From positions 61,420,369 to 61,484,368 of the forward strand of contig CM067370.1 of NCBI GenBank assembly GCA_034401795.1: a DNA stretch of 64,000 nt, written 5' to 3'. A program made the position numbers and the translations under genes. Of the stretch, positions 21,332 to 31,569 are shown piece after piece. Under the pieces are notes generated by a model. The model was not told where the DNA came from. It searched no databases and saw nothing but the letters and a program-made list of their open reading frames with translations. This DNA comes from Chaetoderma sp. LZ-2023a. Lineage: Eukaryota; Mollusca; Caudofoveata; Chaetodermatida; Chaetodermatidae. The stretch's first letter is position 1, and each line of letters starts with the position of its first letter.

Positions 21332-21613
21332 GATCAGTACCTGTGGGTGGTGTATATCCCTGTGGATGCCTGTCTCTAAATGGGCGTTCAGACCCTATTA
21401 TGTGTGGCGATCAATACCTGTGGGTGGTGTATATCCCTGTGGATGCCTGTCTCTAAATGGGCGTTCAGACCCTATTATGTGTGGCGATTAGTAACTGTGG
21501 GTGGTGTATATCCCTGTGGATGCCTGTCTCTAAATGGGTGTTCAGACCCTATTATGTGCGGCGATCAGTACCTTTAGATGGTGTATATCTCTGTGGATGC
21601 CTGTCTCTAAATG
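21332..21613. repeat. 77-bp tandem array, about 3.7 copies
   Basis: Units begin at 21332, 21409, 21486 and 21563 (GATCAGTACCTGTGGGTGG and variants), exactly 77 bases apart. The array lies upstream of the polymerase gene in the Polinton flank. A related phrase, TGTCTAAATGG, recurs near 23698-23742 beyond the Tc1 insertion. Confidence 0.93.
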
Positions 21614-21709
21614 CCTGGCATGACACGTTTAAGTTCTTCCATAACTAAACTGAACTTTCTCCTGGCACAGACCTTCTTGTAGTTCATTCTGTTGGAATGT
21701 TTACGCCCG

Positions 21710-21725
21710 CCCCCCCCCCCCCCCC
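21710..21725. repeat. Poly-C tract
   Basis: A homopolymer run of C about 16 bases long between the 77-bp array and Tc1 copy 1. Confidence 0.9.
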
Positions 21726-21760
21726 ACCGCATGCTTTACATAGTCCACAGTCTGTATATA

Positions 21761-23420
21761 TACACCTGTGCAAAAGTTAAGCACCAGCAAAAACAATAGA
21801 ACGTAGAAACATGATGGTACAACTAGGCTGCCATACTTTTTGTCCCCGCGTTAGCTGACATAATTCCAAGTACGAAATGCACATGCATGCATGACTTCAC
21901 GCCGCTTGATGTCCGTGCGTGGCGGGAAACAGCACACGTGTTCAGTTATGTAAAAGTCCAGTTTGAGGTGTAGAACATTACATACAGATTTAGGCGACAA
22001 GATTAAGAATTTGTGTTCATGACCGTGGTTTATTTGTACAGAGAGAATTAGCTCTTGATTGTGAACCGCTATGGCAAGACGAAGGTTAAGTGATCGTGTG
22101 AAATGGCAAATCATAGGCATGCATACCACTGGTATGTCATGCAGAGAGATTGGCAGACAGCTGAACATTAACCATACTGTAATCAGTCGTTTGATTGCAA
22201 AACATGGGCAAACTAACGAGGTGAAGGACAGGCCTAGATCTGGAAGACCGAAGAAGACTACTGCCCGTGATGATCGAGCCCTAGTACGCCTTGTTAGGAG
22301 ATCTCCATTCACCAACAGCAGAGTGCTCAGCCAGCAATGGGAAACGCGCAATAGAGTGTCAATGTCTACCGTCAAAATGAGACTGTATGCTGCTGGCATG
22401 AAAGCTAGGAGACCTGTCAGACGTCCTCTCCTCACTGCACACCACAAAGAGGAGCGTCTGAGGTGGTGCAACGAAAGAAGACACTGGAATATGAGATCCT
22501 GGAGACGGGTACACTGGTCCGATGAAAGTCGGTTCCTGCTTCATGCCACAGATGGTCGAACTCGTGTATGGAGGTCCAGATGCACGGCGTACGACCAACG
22601 TAACATCATGGAAGAAGTTCCATTTGGTGGAGGTTCCGTTATGATATGGGGGTGCATCTCATTTGATTGTAAGCTGGATCTGTTGACTGTACCTGGAACA
22701 CTAAATGGATAAAGATATCAAGATTCCATACTGGATAGAGTTGTGGTCCCTCATTTTGTAAATCATGCACCTGGAACCCACCCTATATTCATGGATGACA
22801 ACGCCCGACCACATCGTGCTAGAGCTGTGCATGAATACCTCCGCCAGAATGCCATCGAAACCCTACCATGGCCAGCAAGGAGCCCTGACATGAACCCTAT
22901 TGAGCATATCTGGGACATTCTGGGAAACATGGTGAGAAGGAGGGATCCTCCTGTGCAGAACCTACAGGAATTAACAGACGCACTCCATCTTGAATGGCAA
23001 CGAATACCACAATGGCGTATCAGTCGGTTGGTGACCAGCATGAGACGTCGTGTCCAGGCCGTCATCCAGGCACAAGGTGGATATACCCGGTATTAATAAT
23101 GACAGTCTCAAACTCGTGCACAGATGTTAAACTTCGTTTTCAGACACCATTAATGACAATCTAGCCACGTGTGTCAACTGTAGGGCAATAGTTGTCAGTT
23201 GTGTCAACGTAACCATATTCAGGCCTCGTTTTCAAGTTCAAACAAAAACATACGGTGTTTCCCCACCATCATAATCAGCATTCCTCTAGTTGCATTATTA
23301 CCTCTTGCACTAAGATGGATGGGTACATAAATGTTTATGCTATTGCTTTCTTCATAGCACATGAATATACCCTCGCATGTGCGTAAAAATAGGGTGGTGC
23401 TTAACTTTTGCACAGGTGTA
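21761..23420 (+). mobile_element. Tc1/mariner transposon copy 1
   Basis: Terminal inverted repeats of about 26 bp (TACACCTGTGCAAAAGTTAA... and its reverse complement) are flanked on both sides by TA, the Tc1/mariner target. Length 1,660 bp. It is inserted in Polinton flanking DNA, 8 bp from the stop of the small Cys/His gene. Nearly identical copies lie at 27662-29306 and 59213-60873. Confidence 0.97.
22071..23096 (+). pseudogene. Tc1 transposase with a single nonsense codon
   Basis: The frame matches the intact 341-residue transposases in copies 2 and 3 but has TAA at 22710-22712 where they have CAA (Gln), after residue 213. The frame continues to the normal stop at 23096. N-terminal paired-type helix-turn-helix DNA-binding region, GRPKKTT hook, then catalytic Asp in WSDESRF, Asp in FMDDNARPH and Glu in NPIEHIWD, with 34 residues between the last two (DD34E). 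A second difference is Arg to Met in STVKMRLYA. Confidence 0.95.
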
Positions 23421-23427
23421 TATATAC

Positions 23428-23571
23428 CTACCCGCATCCTCTGCACGGCTTCGGCTCAACAGCAGCCTTCTGAATCTGAGCATTGTGTGTCGCACAATAT
23501 TCTCCAACACACTTCCTTAAGCATCGAAAAGGCTTACCTCGCATAAGCCATTTGCATGTATTATGATGCAT
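23428..23571 (-). CDS. 47-residue Cys/His-rich small protein of the Polinton
   Basis: A short minus-strand frame starts at ATG 23571 and ends at TAG 23430-23428. It contains Cys at positions 6, 17, 21, 26, 43 and 46 and His at 29, in the layout CKWLMRGKPFRC, CVGEYCATH and PCRGCG, which looks zinc-binding. Small proteins with a similar C...C...YC..H pattern occur in large DNA viruses and Polinton-like elements, so a nucleic-acid-binding or regulatory role is plausible but not shown. It has the same upstream promoter box as polymerase B (GTTTAAGATCT then ATATAGAC at 23602-23583), which is the main argument that it is a real gene. Tc1 copy 1 lies just after its stop. Confidence 0.55.
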   Translation of the reverse strand: MHHNTCKWLMRGKPFRCLRKCVGEYCATHNAQIQKAAVEPKPCRGCG

Positions 23572-23582
23572 GTTTGATAAAG

Positions 23583-23602
23583 TCTATATCAAGATCTTAA
23601 AC
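23583..23602 (-). promoter_or_regulatory. Polinton promoter box before the Cys/His gene
   Basis: Minus-strand GTTTAAGATCTTGATATAGA at 23602-23583, nearly the same as the two boxes upstream of polymerase B, 12-31 bases before the ATG at 23571. Confidence 0.6.
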
Positions 23603-23797
23603 GTTGGGCTGATGGGTGTAGGGCCTGGGTATGTATTTGTGGTTCTCCCGGACAGTGGGGTCCACACGGGAGTTTTATATTCTTGGCCATGGCCATTTGT
23701 CTAAATGGAAATCCAGTTGTCTAAATGGATTTCCAGTTGAGGGAGGTGATCAGGGAGGTGGTATTTTTCTACTACCGGCTATACTACTCACTCATAT

Positions 23798-25517
23798 AAC
23801 GGAGGCCTTAAGGTAGATGACAAATTTATACAATCTAGCCAGTGTGCAGTGTTATATATCCGCTACTCTCGGAAAAGAGACTTACACAAAATGACTCCTA
23901 CAGAGAAATTGTCCCTATTACTATAAACCTATCCTATTGAGGTAAAATAGTCCAGGTTTAGTTGACCGTATGTCATGTTCGCGCAATGAGAACATGATCA
24001 GCTACCTCAGTGAAAAAGTGATGCTGTGGGGAACAAGGTGGTGCGGTTGTTGTTACTGGATTGTGTAGCCTAGCGAACTGCTTTTCCAAAGTTTTTCCAT
24101 AAATAAGCAAAACATATAACCAGAATGATCAGTACCTGTTACACAAAAGTAATACATAAATACAATAATAATATGACATTGACGGAGTACCGATTAGTCA
24201 TTGGTACAGAAAAGGTTCTGGAATCACAGTAGTTGAAGCATAACACATTTGGAACACCAGATGGCACGATGCGGAAGTTAGCTGCTAGGAAAGGCTGCAG
24301 GCGAACTGTCTGATGCGGCTCATTCTCAGGAACAGTGAAGAAGAACGTTTGTGGTTGCGGATGGCTAGTAGTTAGTCACTTCTATGCACAAAGTTAATAA
24401 TTTAAGCAGTATGCTGAAAGTTCCGTACAGGTGCGGAAATTGAAAGCTGCCCTGTAGTTCTTGAAGTGAAGCTGCCCTGTACTTCTTGAAGGGCTGTGAA
24501 TGCGAAGTTAATGATGCATTCTGGCAGATCACAAAATGAGATGCATCGAATAGTTTGTACGATGTATCGGGCAATGTCCCCTGCCTGTGGTCAAAATGCC
24601 TAACACAAAACATGTGCGGATTTGATTTACCACTGGTAAGCGTTGCATGGCAGATCTGGCGAGTTATCCATTGAGCACACCACTACATATGAGACGAGCT
24701 TACATCGGGGCCAATAGGCCCATCCACATTTGTGGTTTGGTAGCTGGGTCAACTTACTTGAATTCTTTATTGCCCCTGTGTGATATCTTTCTGGGGGGAT
24801 ACAAGAAGTTGAGATGCGGATGTGGTGGCTACTATCCCAGAGATGACGAATACTCAAAACCGATTGGCACCACAGCAGTTGTTAGGTATCTGCTGTACAG
24901 TTCGCAGTACTATACGACTCGTCTCTCAGACCAGGTACCTCACCACCATGAATCTAATTTTCCAGTGCCTTTTATACTGCTCGTGACGTCACAGCTGGAG
25001 CGCCACAGCCAATCAGCGAGCGAGATACAGAGGCAGGGAAGCGGGTCACATGACACGCTATTGCGCCCATGCGCTGAGCGTATGCATGCGCTAAGCCCAT
25101 GGAGGTGTATATTTTGAAAGGAATTAGCTGGTTTAATTAAAGATAACTCAGGCATTTCTGGACCGATTTTAAAATTGTAAAACGATTTGGAATCCTCGCT
25201 TCATTTCGGTTATGGTCGACACCAAGAACTACGAGGAAAGTATAATTTAAAGTAATTACATGTACCAACTCGGTACAAAATATGATGCTTTTCCTCTCCA
25301 ATGCTAACACGCGTTGGCAAGCAATCTCTGACACCAGCACATGCGCGCTAGTTGATCTCACGGACTGTCGATTTACGAACCTCTCGTGTATGACTTTATA
25401 CACGCGTACACCCCCCCCCCACCCTTGGCTGGGAATTCTTGGAACGTACCCGTTCTGGTCGTTCCGTACCCAGACATGCTGGGACGGTTTGTATCTGACC
25501 GGTCGATCCACGCTACA
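23798..25517 (-). mobile_element. Relative of the TGTAG element, left end not found
   Basis: The right end, reverse-complemented, reads TGTAGCGTGGATCGACCGG, almost the terminus of the elements at 14889-18818 and 43604-44059. Internal stretches match the 3.93-kb element: 23798-24120 with 17060-17400 (shared GGAAAAGAG and AAACCTATCCTAT), 24640-24720 with about 18120-18190, and 25255-25275 with about 18545-18565 (a TGTACC...GGTACA hairpin). No coding frame. The left terminus is missing or too diverged to see. Confidence 0.65.
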
Positions 25518-25933
25518 CAAGGAGCCCCACGTACAATATACAACCACCACCACCCCAGGACACACAGACATGCAGAATGCTCGTCTCGCAAATCTTCAAA
25601 CAACAGAATATTGTAATTTGTATTATTGTCACGTTTGTATGTACAGTACTGTACCAATTAAGTTCGTTAGGCTAGTTCCTCTCACAGGAGATGAATGCTT
25701 GGCAGCTCGCCGGCCCGTTAAACGCAGGTCATATTCTACTACAAGTGGTGCAGTAACATGGCCCTTAAAGATATGACACTGCTTAAATGTACAAGTCATG
25801 ACTGTTACGATTTTGACTAGAAATCTACTGTGCTCACAAATCGTTATTGCATGGGCCAGTTGTAAACGACGCCAAAATCCAAACAGTTATTTAATTATGA
25901 AAATTTCTAAAATTCTCTTACCTCATTTTCCAA
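25518..25933. other. Unassigned 0.4-kb stretch
   Basis: No gene or repeat recognised between the TGTAG-type terminus and the LINE fragment that starts at about 25934. Confidence 0.4.
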
Positions 25934-27416
25934 GTGGCGACTCTTAGGAGTTTGAACAGGAAAAATGTGGTGGATCATGCATCCCTAAAGTGTAAGCTGT
26001 ATGACGAAGATACGAATCTACACTTACTGCAAATTCCTGATCTGCTTTACAGCGATCTTACTGCGAAAGTGAAGTGGGAAGGTTCTCTAAACCACTCATT
26101 CCAAATACTGCAAGGTGTCCGACAAGGGGGCATCCTCTCCACTGGGTTGTACACAGTTTACATTAACAACCTGCTGCAACAATTAGAATCTACACAACTA
26201 TGAACATTCAAGGGAACTTAGTACACAGGCTGCACAACAGTTGCTGACTATCTCACCCTAATGAGCAACTCAGAATTTGAACTGCAATGTTTGCTTGATA
26301 TTGTATATCGTTACTCAGCTCGTGAGCGATACATAATACATGCAGAAAAGTCTACAATACGGCACAATTCAGTACGCACAAAATCTGTTCCGCACTTGCC
26401 TAAATGGCGTCTTGGTGAATTAAAAATACCTATCTCTACAACAGCAACTCATTTGGGGTTATCTCGAACTACAAAACAAGAAACGAAGATCAATGTTCAA
26501 GAGCGTATATCTTGTGCCAGACGCACACTCTATAGTCTCACTGGAACAGGTCTGCATGGTCTAATGGTATATCAACAAAAGGTGCATACCGTATCATCCA
26601 GCTTTATGTCAGCCCTCGACTACTCTATGGACTAGAGATCCTTGTACTACACAAACAAGAACTTGATCAACTAGACAGCTTCTTTATTGACATACTTATG
26701 AAGATACAAGCCATTCCAACGAGGACCGCGAAATGTGCTGTACTCCTTCTACCTGGGACTAGACCAATCACTGCAGAGCTACACATACGTCAGCTAACAC
26801 TTTTGAGGAACATCCTGGCATGAAAAAACAAGCCACTTAACCACATACTAGTAAGACAGTTGGCATTCGAGGCTCCAAACTCGGGCAGTTGGTTTATTTA
26901 TATTAGGAAATTGCTAGAGAGATACAACTTATCAAACATCCAAGAGCGTATTCTGAATCTACCCTCAAAGTTAAAATACAGTTTGCGTGTGAAACCAAAA
27001 GTACACTTCAAAACTGCAACATTAAAGACTTTTGTATTGGGAAATGCCATATATCCGTGCACGCTGTAGACAATGACAACAAGGATGTAAAACCTAGTGT
27101 CATTAAAGCCAGGCTCATCACAGGAACATACCTAGTACAAGCAGCACTAAGTAAATTCAACCAAACCACTGTGAACCCCACATGTCGTCTCTGTCAGTTT
27201 TGTTCTGAAGATTATCAACACTTCTTGCTACACTGTGGTGCACTCCATCAGTATAGATATTTATATTTATCACTACTCAAGAAAACCATCATCGACCGCC
27301 TTGGCGAGAATTCCTGGAAATATATCTCTGGTATAGAAGATCACCTCGTAAAACTTATTATCGACTGTACAAGTCTAGTCAGGGCTGGATTACTACAACT
27401 TCTCATTATTATGTGA
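25934..27416 (+). pseudogene. 5'-truncated non-LTR retrotransposon related to the copy at 4034-5582
   Basis: Frames at 25934-26203, 26261-26635, 26860-27069 and 27057-27416 together give the RT from motif B (LQGVRQGGILSTGLY, about 26108) through a damaged motif C (VADYL where ADD is expected, about 26240), the thumb (RRTLYSLTGTGLHG) and the C-terminal Cys/His cluster (CRLCQFCSEDYQHFLLHC, about 27184-27237). Stops and frameshifts separate them. The same domain order and wording occur in the minus-strand copy at 4034-5582, so both belong to one family. The first RT half and endonuclease are absent. No clear 3' tail is seen before Tc1 copy 2. Confidence 0.8.
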
Positions 27417-27661
27417 ATTGGAACGTATAACTAGAAAACGATGTTACAACCTACATTACGGTAGAAGCTTCATCTTTAACCAGCTTTCATAAGAACATTA
27501 ATCAACAGTAACTGGTTTTAACTGATATCCTGAATCCGAATTGTATTTATATATAATTATGCATGCACTCTGGTGCTGAACAGTGTTTATGTTATTATTA
27601 TTAAACTCTATTCGGACAATGTATTTAGCCAATCTATAATTGCGGACTAAAATTATAATTA

Positions 27662-29306
27662 TACACCTGTGCAAAAGTTAAGCACCACCCTATTTTTACG
27701 CACATGCGAGGGTATATTCATGTGCTATGAAGAAAGCAATAGCATAAACATTTATGTACCCATCCATCTTAGTGCAAGAGGTAATAATGCAACTAGAGGA
27801 ATGCTGATTATGATGGTGGGGAAACACCGTATGTTTTTGTTTGAACTTGAAAACGAGGCCTGAATATGGTTACGTTGACACAACTGACAACTATTGCTCT
27901 ACAGTTGACACACGTGGCTAGATTGTCATTAATGGTGTCTGAAAACGAAGTTTAACATCTGTGCACGAGTTTGAGACTGTCATTATTAATACCGGGTATA
28001 TCCACCTTGTGCCTGGATGACGGCCTGGACACGACGTCTCATGCTGGTCACCAACCGACTGATACGCCATTGTGGTATTCGTTGCCATTCAAGATGGAGT
28101 GCGTCTGTTAATTCCTGTAGGTTCTGCACAGGAGGATCCCTCCTTCTCACCATGTTTCCCAGAATGTCCCAGATATGCTCAATAGGGTTCATGTCAGGGC
28201 TCCTTGCTGGCCATGGTAGGGTTTCGATGGCATTCTGGCGGAGGTATTCATGCACAGCTCTAGCACGATGTGGTCGGGCGTTGTCATCCATGAATATAGG
28301 GTGGGTTCCAGGTGCATGATTTACAAAATGAGGGACCACAACTCTATCCAGTATGGAATCTTGATATCTTTGTCCATTTAGTGTTCCAGGTACAGTCAAC
28401 AGATCCAGCTTACAATCAAATGAGATGCATCCCCATATCATAGCGGAACCTCCACCAAATGGAACTTCTTCCATGATGTTACGTTGGTCGTACGCCGTGC
28501 GTCTGGACCTCCATACACGAGTTCGACCATCTGTGGCATGAAGCAGGAACCGACTTTCATCGGACCAGTGTACCCGTCTCCAGGATCTCATGTTCCAGTG
28601 TCTTCTTTCGTTGCACCACCTCAGACGCTCCTCTTTGTGGTGTGCAGTGATGAGAGGACGTCTGACAGGTCTCCTAGCTTTCATGCCAGCAGCATACAGT
28701 CTCCTTTTGACGGTAGACATTGACACTCTATTGCGCGTTTCCCATTGCTGGCTGAGCACTCTGCTGTTGGTGAATGGAGATCTCCTAACAAGGCGTACTA
28801 GGGCTCGATCATCACGGGCAGTAGTCTTCTTCGGTCTTCCAGATCTAGGCCTGTCCTTCACCTCGTTAGTTTGCCCATGTTTTGCAATCAAACGACTGAT
28901 TACAGTATGGTTAATGTTCAGCTGTCTGCCAATCTCTCTGCATGACATACCAGTGGTATGCATGCCTATGATTTGCCATTTCACACGATCACTTAACCTT
29001 CGTCTTGCCATAGTGGTTCACAATCAAGAGCTAATTCTCTCTGTACAAATAAACCACGGTCATGAACACAAAATTCCTAATCTTGTCGCCTAAATCTGTA
29101 TGTAATGTTCTACACCTCAAACTGGACTTTTACATAACTGAACACGTGTGCTGTTTCCCGCCACGCACGGACATCAAGCGGCGTGAAGTCATGCATGCAT
29201 GTGCATTTCGTACTTGGAATTATGTCAGCTAACGCGGGGACAAAAAGTATGGCAGCCTAGTTGTACCATCATGTTTCTACGTTCTATTGTTTTTGCTGGT
29301 GCTTAA
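27662..29306 (-). mobile_element. Tc1/mariner transposon copy 2, one terminus lost
   Basis: The left end carries the full inverted repeat beginning TACACCTGTGCAAAAGTTAA, preceded by TA. At the right the match stops after GGTGCTTAAC at about 29306; the outer 15 or so bases are replaced by unrelated sequence (CTTTGGAAATGC). The body is nearly identical to copies 1 and 3. With one terminus missing it should not be mobile in cis. Confidence 0.93.
27986..29011 (-). CDS. Tc1 transposase, intact 341 residues
   Basis: The uninterrupted frame starts at ATG 29011 (MARRRLSDRVKWQIIGMHTT). Paired-type helix-turn-helix DNA-binding region (about residues 1-110) with GRPKKTT, followed by the DDE domain: WSDESRF, FMDDNARPH and NPIEHIWD with DD34E spacing. 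The normal length for the Tc1 family is about 340. Although its own element has lost a terminus, this frame could still supply transposase in trans to complete copies such as 59213-60873. Substitutions relative to copy 3 include Leu/Ile and Val/Ala changes only. Confidence 0.95.
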   Translation of the reverse strand: MARRRLSDRVKWQIIGMHTTGMSCREIGRQLNINHTVISRLIAKHGQTNEVKDRPRSGRPKKTTARDDRALVRLVRRSPFTNSRVLSQQWETRNRVSMSTVKRRLYAAGMKARRPVRRPLITAHHKEERLRWCNERRHWNMRSWRRVHWSDESRFLLHATDGRTRVWRSRRTAYDQRNIMEEVPFGGGSAMIWGCISFDCKLDLLTVPGTLNGQRYQDSILDRVVVPHFVNHAPGTHPIFMDDNARPHRARAVHEYLRQNAIETLPWPARSPDMNPIEHIWDILGNMVRRRDPPVQNLQELTDALHLEWQRIPQWRISRLVTSMRRRVQAVIQAQGGYTRY

Positions 29307-29531
29307 CCTTTGGAAATGCAAATTTGATTCTTCACTGTGAAATTCTGAGTAATAACAAAACACCAATTTTTAGTCAATATTTTAGGGAGCCCGCCCGAAC
29401 ACCGATTTTAGTCATTATGTTAGCACATCCCCACCCCACCCCAACCCCACCCTCGGGAGTGCGTGTAGACCCATATTTAGACCTATCAAGCCAGTATCTG
29501 GTTTGTTTATGGTAATGAGGTATGGGGGTTC
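29307..29531. other. Unassigned spacer
   Basis: Short AT-rich and C-rich sequence between the broken Tc1 end and the LINE fragment; nothing recognised. Confidence 0.4.
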
Positions 29532-30170
29532 CACCGAGGTTACGAAGTCGAAAAGTGTCATCTTAGGTTTTGTAAACAGATTTTAAAAGTAAAGCAAAGT
29601 ACCCCAAATTGTATTATATATGGGGCGTTGGGGAGGGTGCCTCTGTACCTAATGAGAGAAGTAAGAATTTTAAAATATTGGTTCAAGATTCTGGAATCTG
29701 ACGATCACGAATTAGTAAAATGTCTGTATAAAGCAATATATAATGACTGGTTTAATAATAATTACTGTAATAACTGGGTCAGAAAACTTCGAGATTTGTT
29801 ATGTACTCGCGGATTTAATTATGTATGGGAAACGCAAGGCGAGAATCTCGATAGGGGACACTTTATTATTCTTAGAATGGGTTCGCATAAGTTACATGTA
29901 GAAACGGGTCGATGGCATAAGCCTTTAGCATCACCGTTGATTGAGAGAATATGCTTCTCATGCGACGATCTGGAAGACGAGTACCATTTTATTTTAGTTT
30001 GCCCACTATATCAAGAATACCGAAAGAAAAGTATATTACCCTACTACTGGAAACACCCAAGTGTTGATAAATTGACAGAATTATTAAATCCCACAAATGA
30101 TCAGCTTCTGAAGGGACTCCGCGGCTTTTACTTACAACGCATTTTTAAGCGGGCTGAACTCGTAGAGTGA
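29532..30170 (+). pseudogene. C-terminal fragment of a non-LTR retrotransposon
   Basis: The frame of the ATG at 29628 is open upstream to about 29505, and residues from about 29532 (VEKCHLRFCKQIL) already fit the family, so the coding remnant is longer than its first Met. It continues through GRVPLYLMREVRILKYWFKIL, a mixed helical region, and a Cys/His cluster (CFSCDDLEDEYHFILVCPLY, about 29950-30010) near the end. This is the post-RT region of a LINE family common in aquatic animals. The RT and endonuclease are missing. TAG/TGA codons end it at 30168-30170. It is a different lineage from the CR1-like copies. Confidence 0.75.
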
Positions 30171-30172
30171 GT

Positions 30173-31276
30173 GCTGAGTGCTTCCTCAGCAAGACACCGT
30201 AGTCTCCTTAAATTATATACATAATGGTGCTCAGGAATAGGTTGATTGCGCAATTTTGGTGAACATTTTACATTTTAGGAAGCAGTCATTGGAAACTGTC
30301 AAAACACATTTGCACATTTATCAAACTTTGCTAAAAGAAGTATGTGGTCATAAGCTCTCAAATAGGTTCACAATCAACGTTGTTTGGTAAATATCTTGCT
30401 ATGCGGAATCTGAGGGTCCTATGTCCCGGGTGAGCGTTAGACCATTTGTTTTATCCTAGATATGATATGATATGATATGATATTTATTTGTATTTTTGCC
30501 TGTTTAGGCAAATCATCATAAATAACGCGAGACAATCAATACAACTTACAGTAATTAAAGGTGCATGCTCACGCCAGAATGCTTGAGAATAGAATTGTTG
30601 AGATTATGTGCTTTTGAGGGCTTGGACTGTGTGCCTCGATGTAGTGGGGCGGGGCGAGTCATGGCGCATGATGATTTCATTCCATATAAATAAATTTCGT
30701 AAGGTTAGTTGTGAATTTGAATGGAAGACTCGTGCCTCTAATTCAATTTGGCAGCTTAAAGAAATTAAATTAATTAATACGCGTAGTCAAATCATCGTGT
30801 GCTGGGATTTATTTCGTTTCATTGCATCTGGGTGCACAGTTTAGGCCTATAGGAGCATGTGGTTTTAGCAGTTTAGTTTTCGGGAATTCTGCTGTGGATA
30901 TACACCTTTAAGATCTATACATATATACATGATAAAATGGACCCTTCCAAGTATATCCCTTGTATGTATCCCAAGTATATCATATGACGTCATAATCAAC
31001 TACGTGATCTGTAAGATTACGTCACAATCATGACGCCATGAATGCCTCGATATAGTCAGTCTTAAACGAGTAATAGTCTGACACGTACGAATTCACCTTT
31101 CCAAAGTATCCATTCATCATCTGACCTAGTATGACGTCATAATCAGTTCAGCGCGTGTATGATGACGTCACAATCATTACGTCACAAAGGGTTCCCATAT
31201 AGACAGTCATCAAATCTCAGAGTCTGACACGTTGTATAAATTGTATGTCTTTGTAATTCTTTGCTATTTAATGGAC

Positions 31277-31278
<2 letters not shown>
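30173..31278. other. Non-coding stretch with a LINE 3' tail and TGACGTCA-rich repeat
   Basis: At 30457-30483 there is an ATATG pentamer array next to a TTTGCCTGTTTAGGCAAA stem-loop (about 30494-30511), which read on the minus strand is the 3' end of a CR1-like LINE fragment. At 30980-31250 there is a sequence with several TGACGTCA-type sites that resembles parts of the 45-50 kb repeats. No gene seen. Confidence 0.5.

Positions 31279-31335
<57 letters not shown>
31279..31335. repeat. (TA)n microsatellite
   Basis: About 28 TA dinucleotides, followed by a short TG run. Confidence 0.95.
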
Positions 31336-31343
<8 letters not shown>

Positions 31344-31569
31344 TTTAAATGTACACTCAAGGGCCTATGGGTTATTGTGGAATAAATCAATCAATCTATA
31401 AACGGCGGCCTGGACACTGGCCTAATCAATGTTATTTGAAAGCAAACCGTGTATATCTGGATTAGGTTATAATATTTACATAAATGGGCTATAAAACTAC
31501 AAAATTATTATTGACCATATCGCACCTCTTAAATAAGTAAATTTGCTTTCATACACAAAACTGTATAAA

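Larger units (their letters stand above)
9264..23640. mobile_element. Degraded Polinton/Maverick DNA transposon
   Basis: The defining pair of Polinton genes is present: a retroviral-type integrase (11991-13296, plus) and a long type B DNA polymerase (21211 to about 13200, minus), arranged convergently, with capsid-like and small membrane-protein genes beside them. No adenovirus-type protease, packaging ATPase or full-length major capsid gene was recognised. The left end coincides with the palindrome at 9184-9263. The right end is uncertain: Polinton-like promoter and coding sequence resumes beyond the Tc1 insertion up to about 23600. No long terminal inverted repeats were identified. It is interrupted by a TGTAG element (14889-18818) and Tc1 copy 1 (21761-23420). 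Confidence 0.85.

Noticed and set aside
21332-21613. CRISPR-like array
   Set aside because: The 77-bp units are directly adjacent without unique spacers and the genome is eukaryotic.
28017-29093. Long open frames opposite the Tc1 transposase (also 21851-22471 and 59442-59945)
   Set aside because: They recur in all three copies only because the transposase coding strand is conserved; residue content is not protein-like and the DDE frame is the real one.
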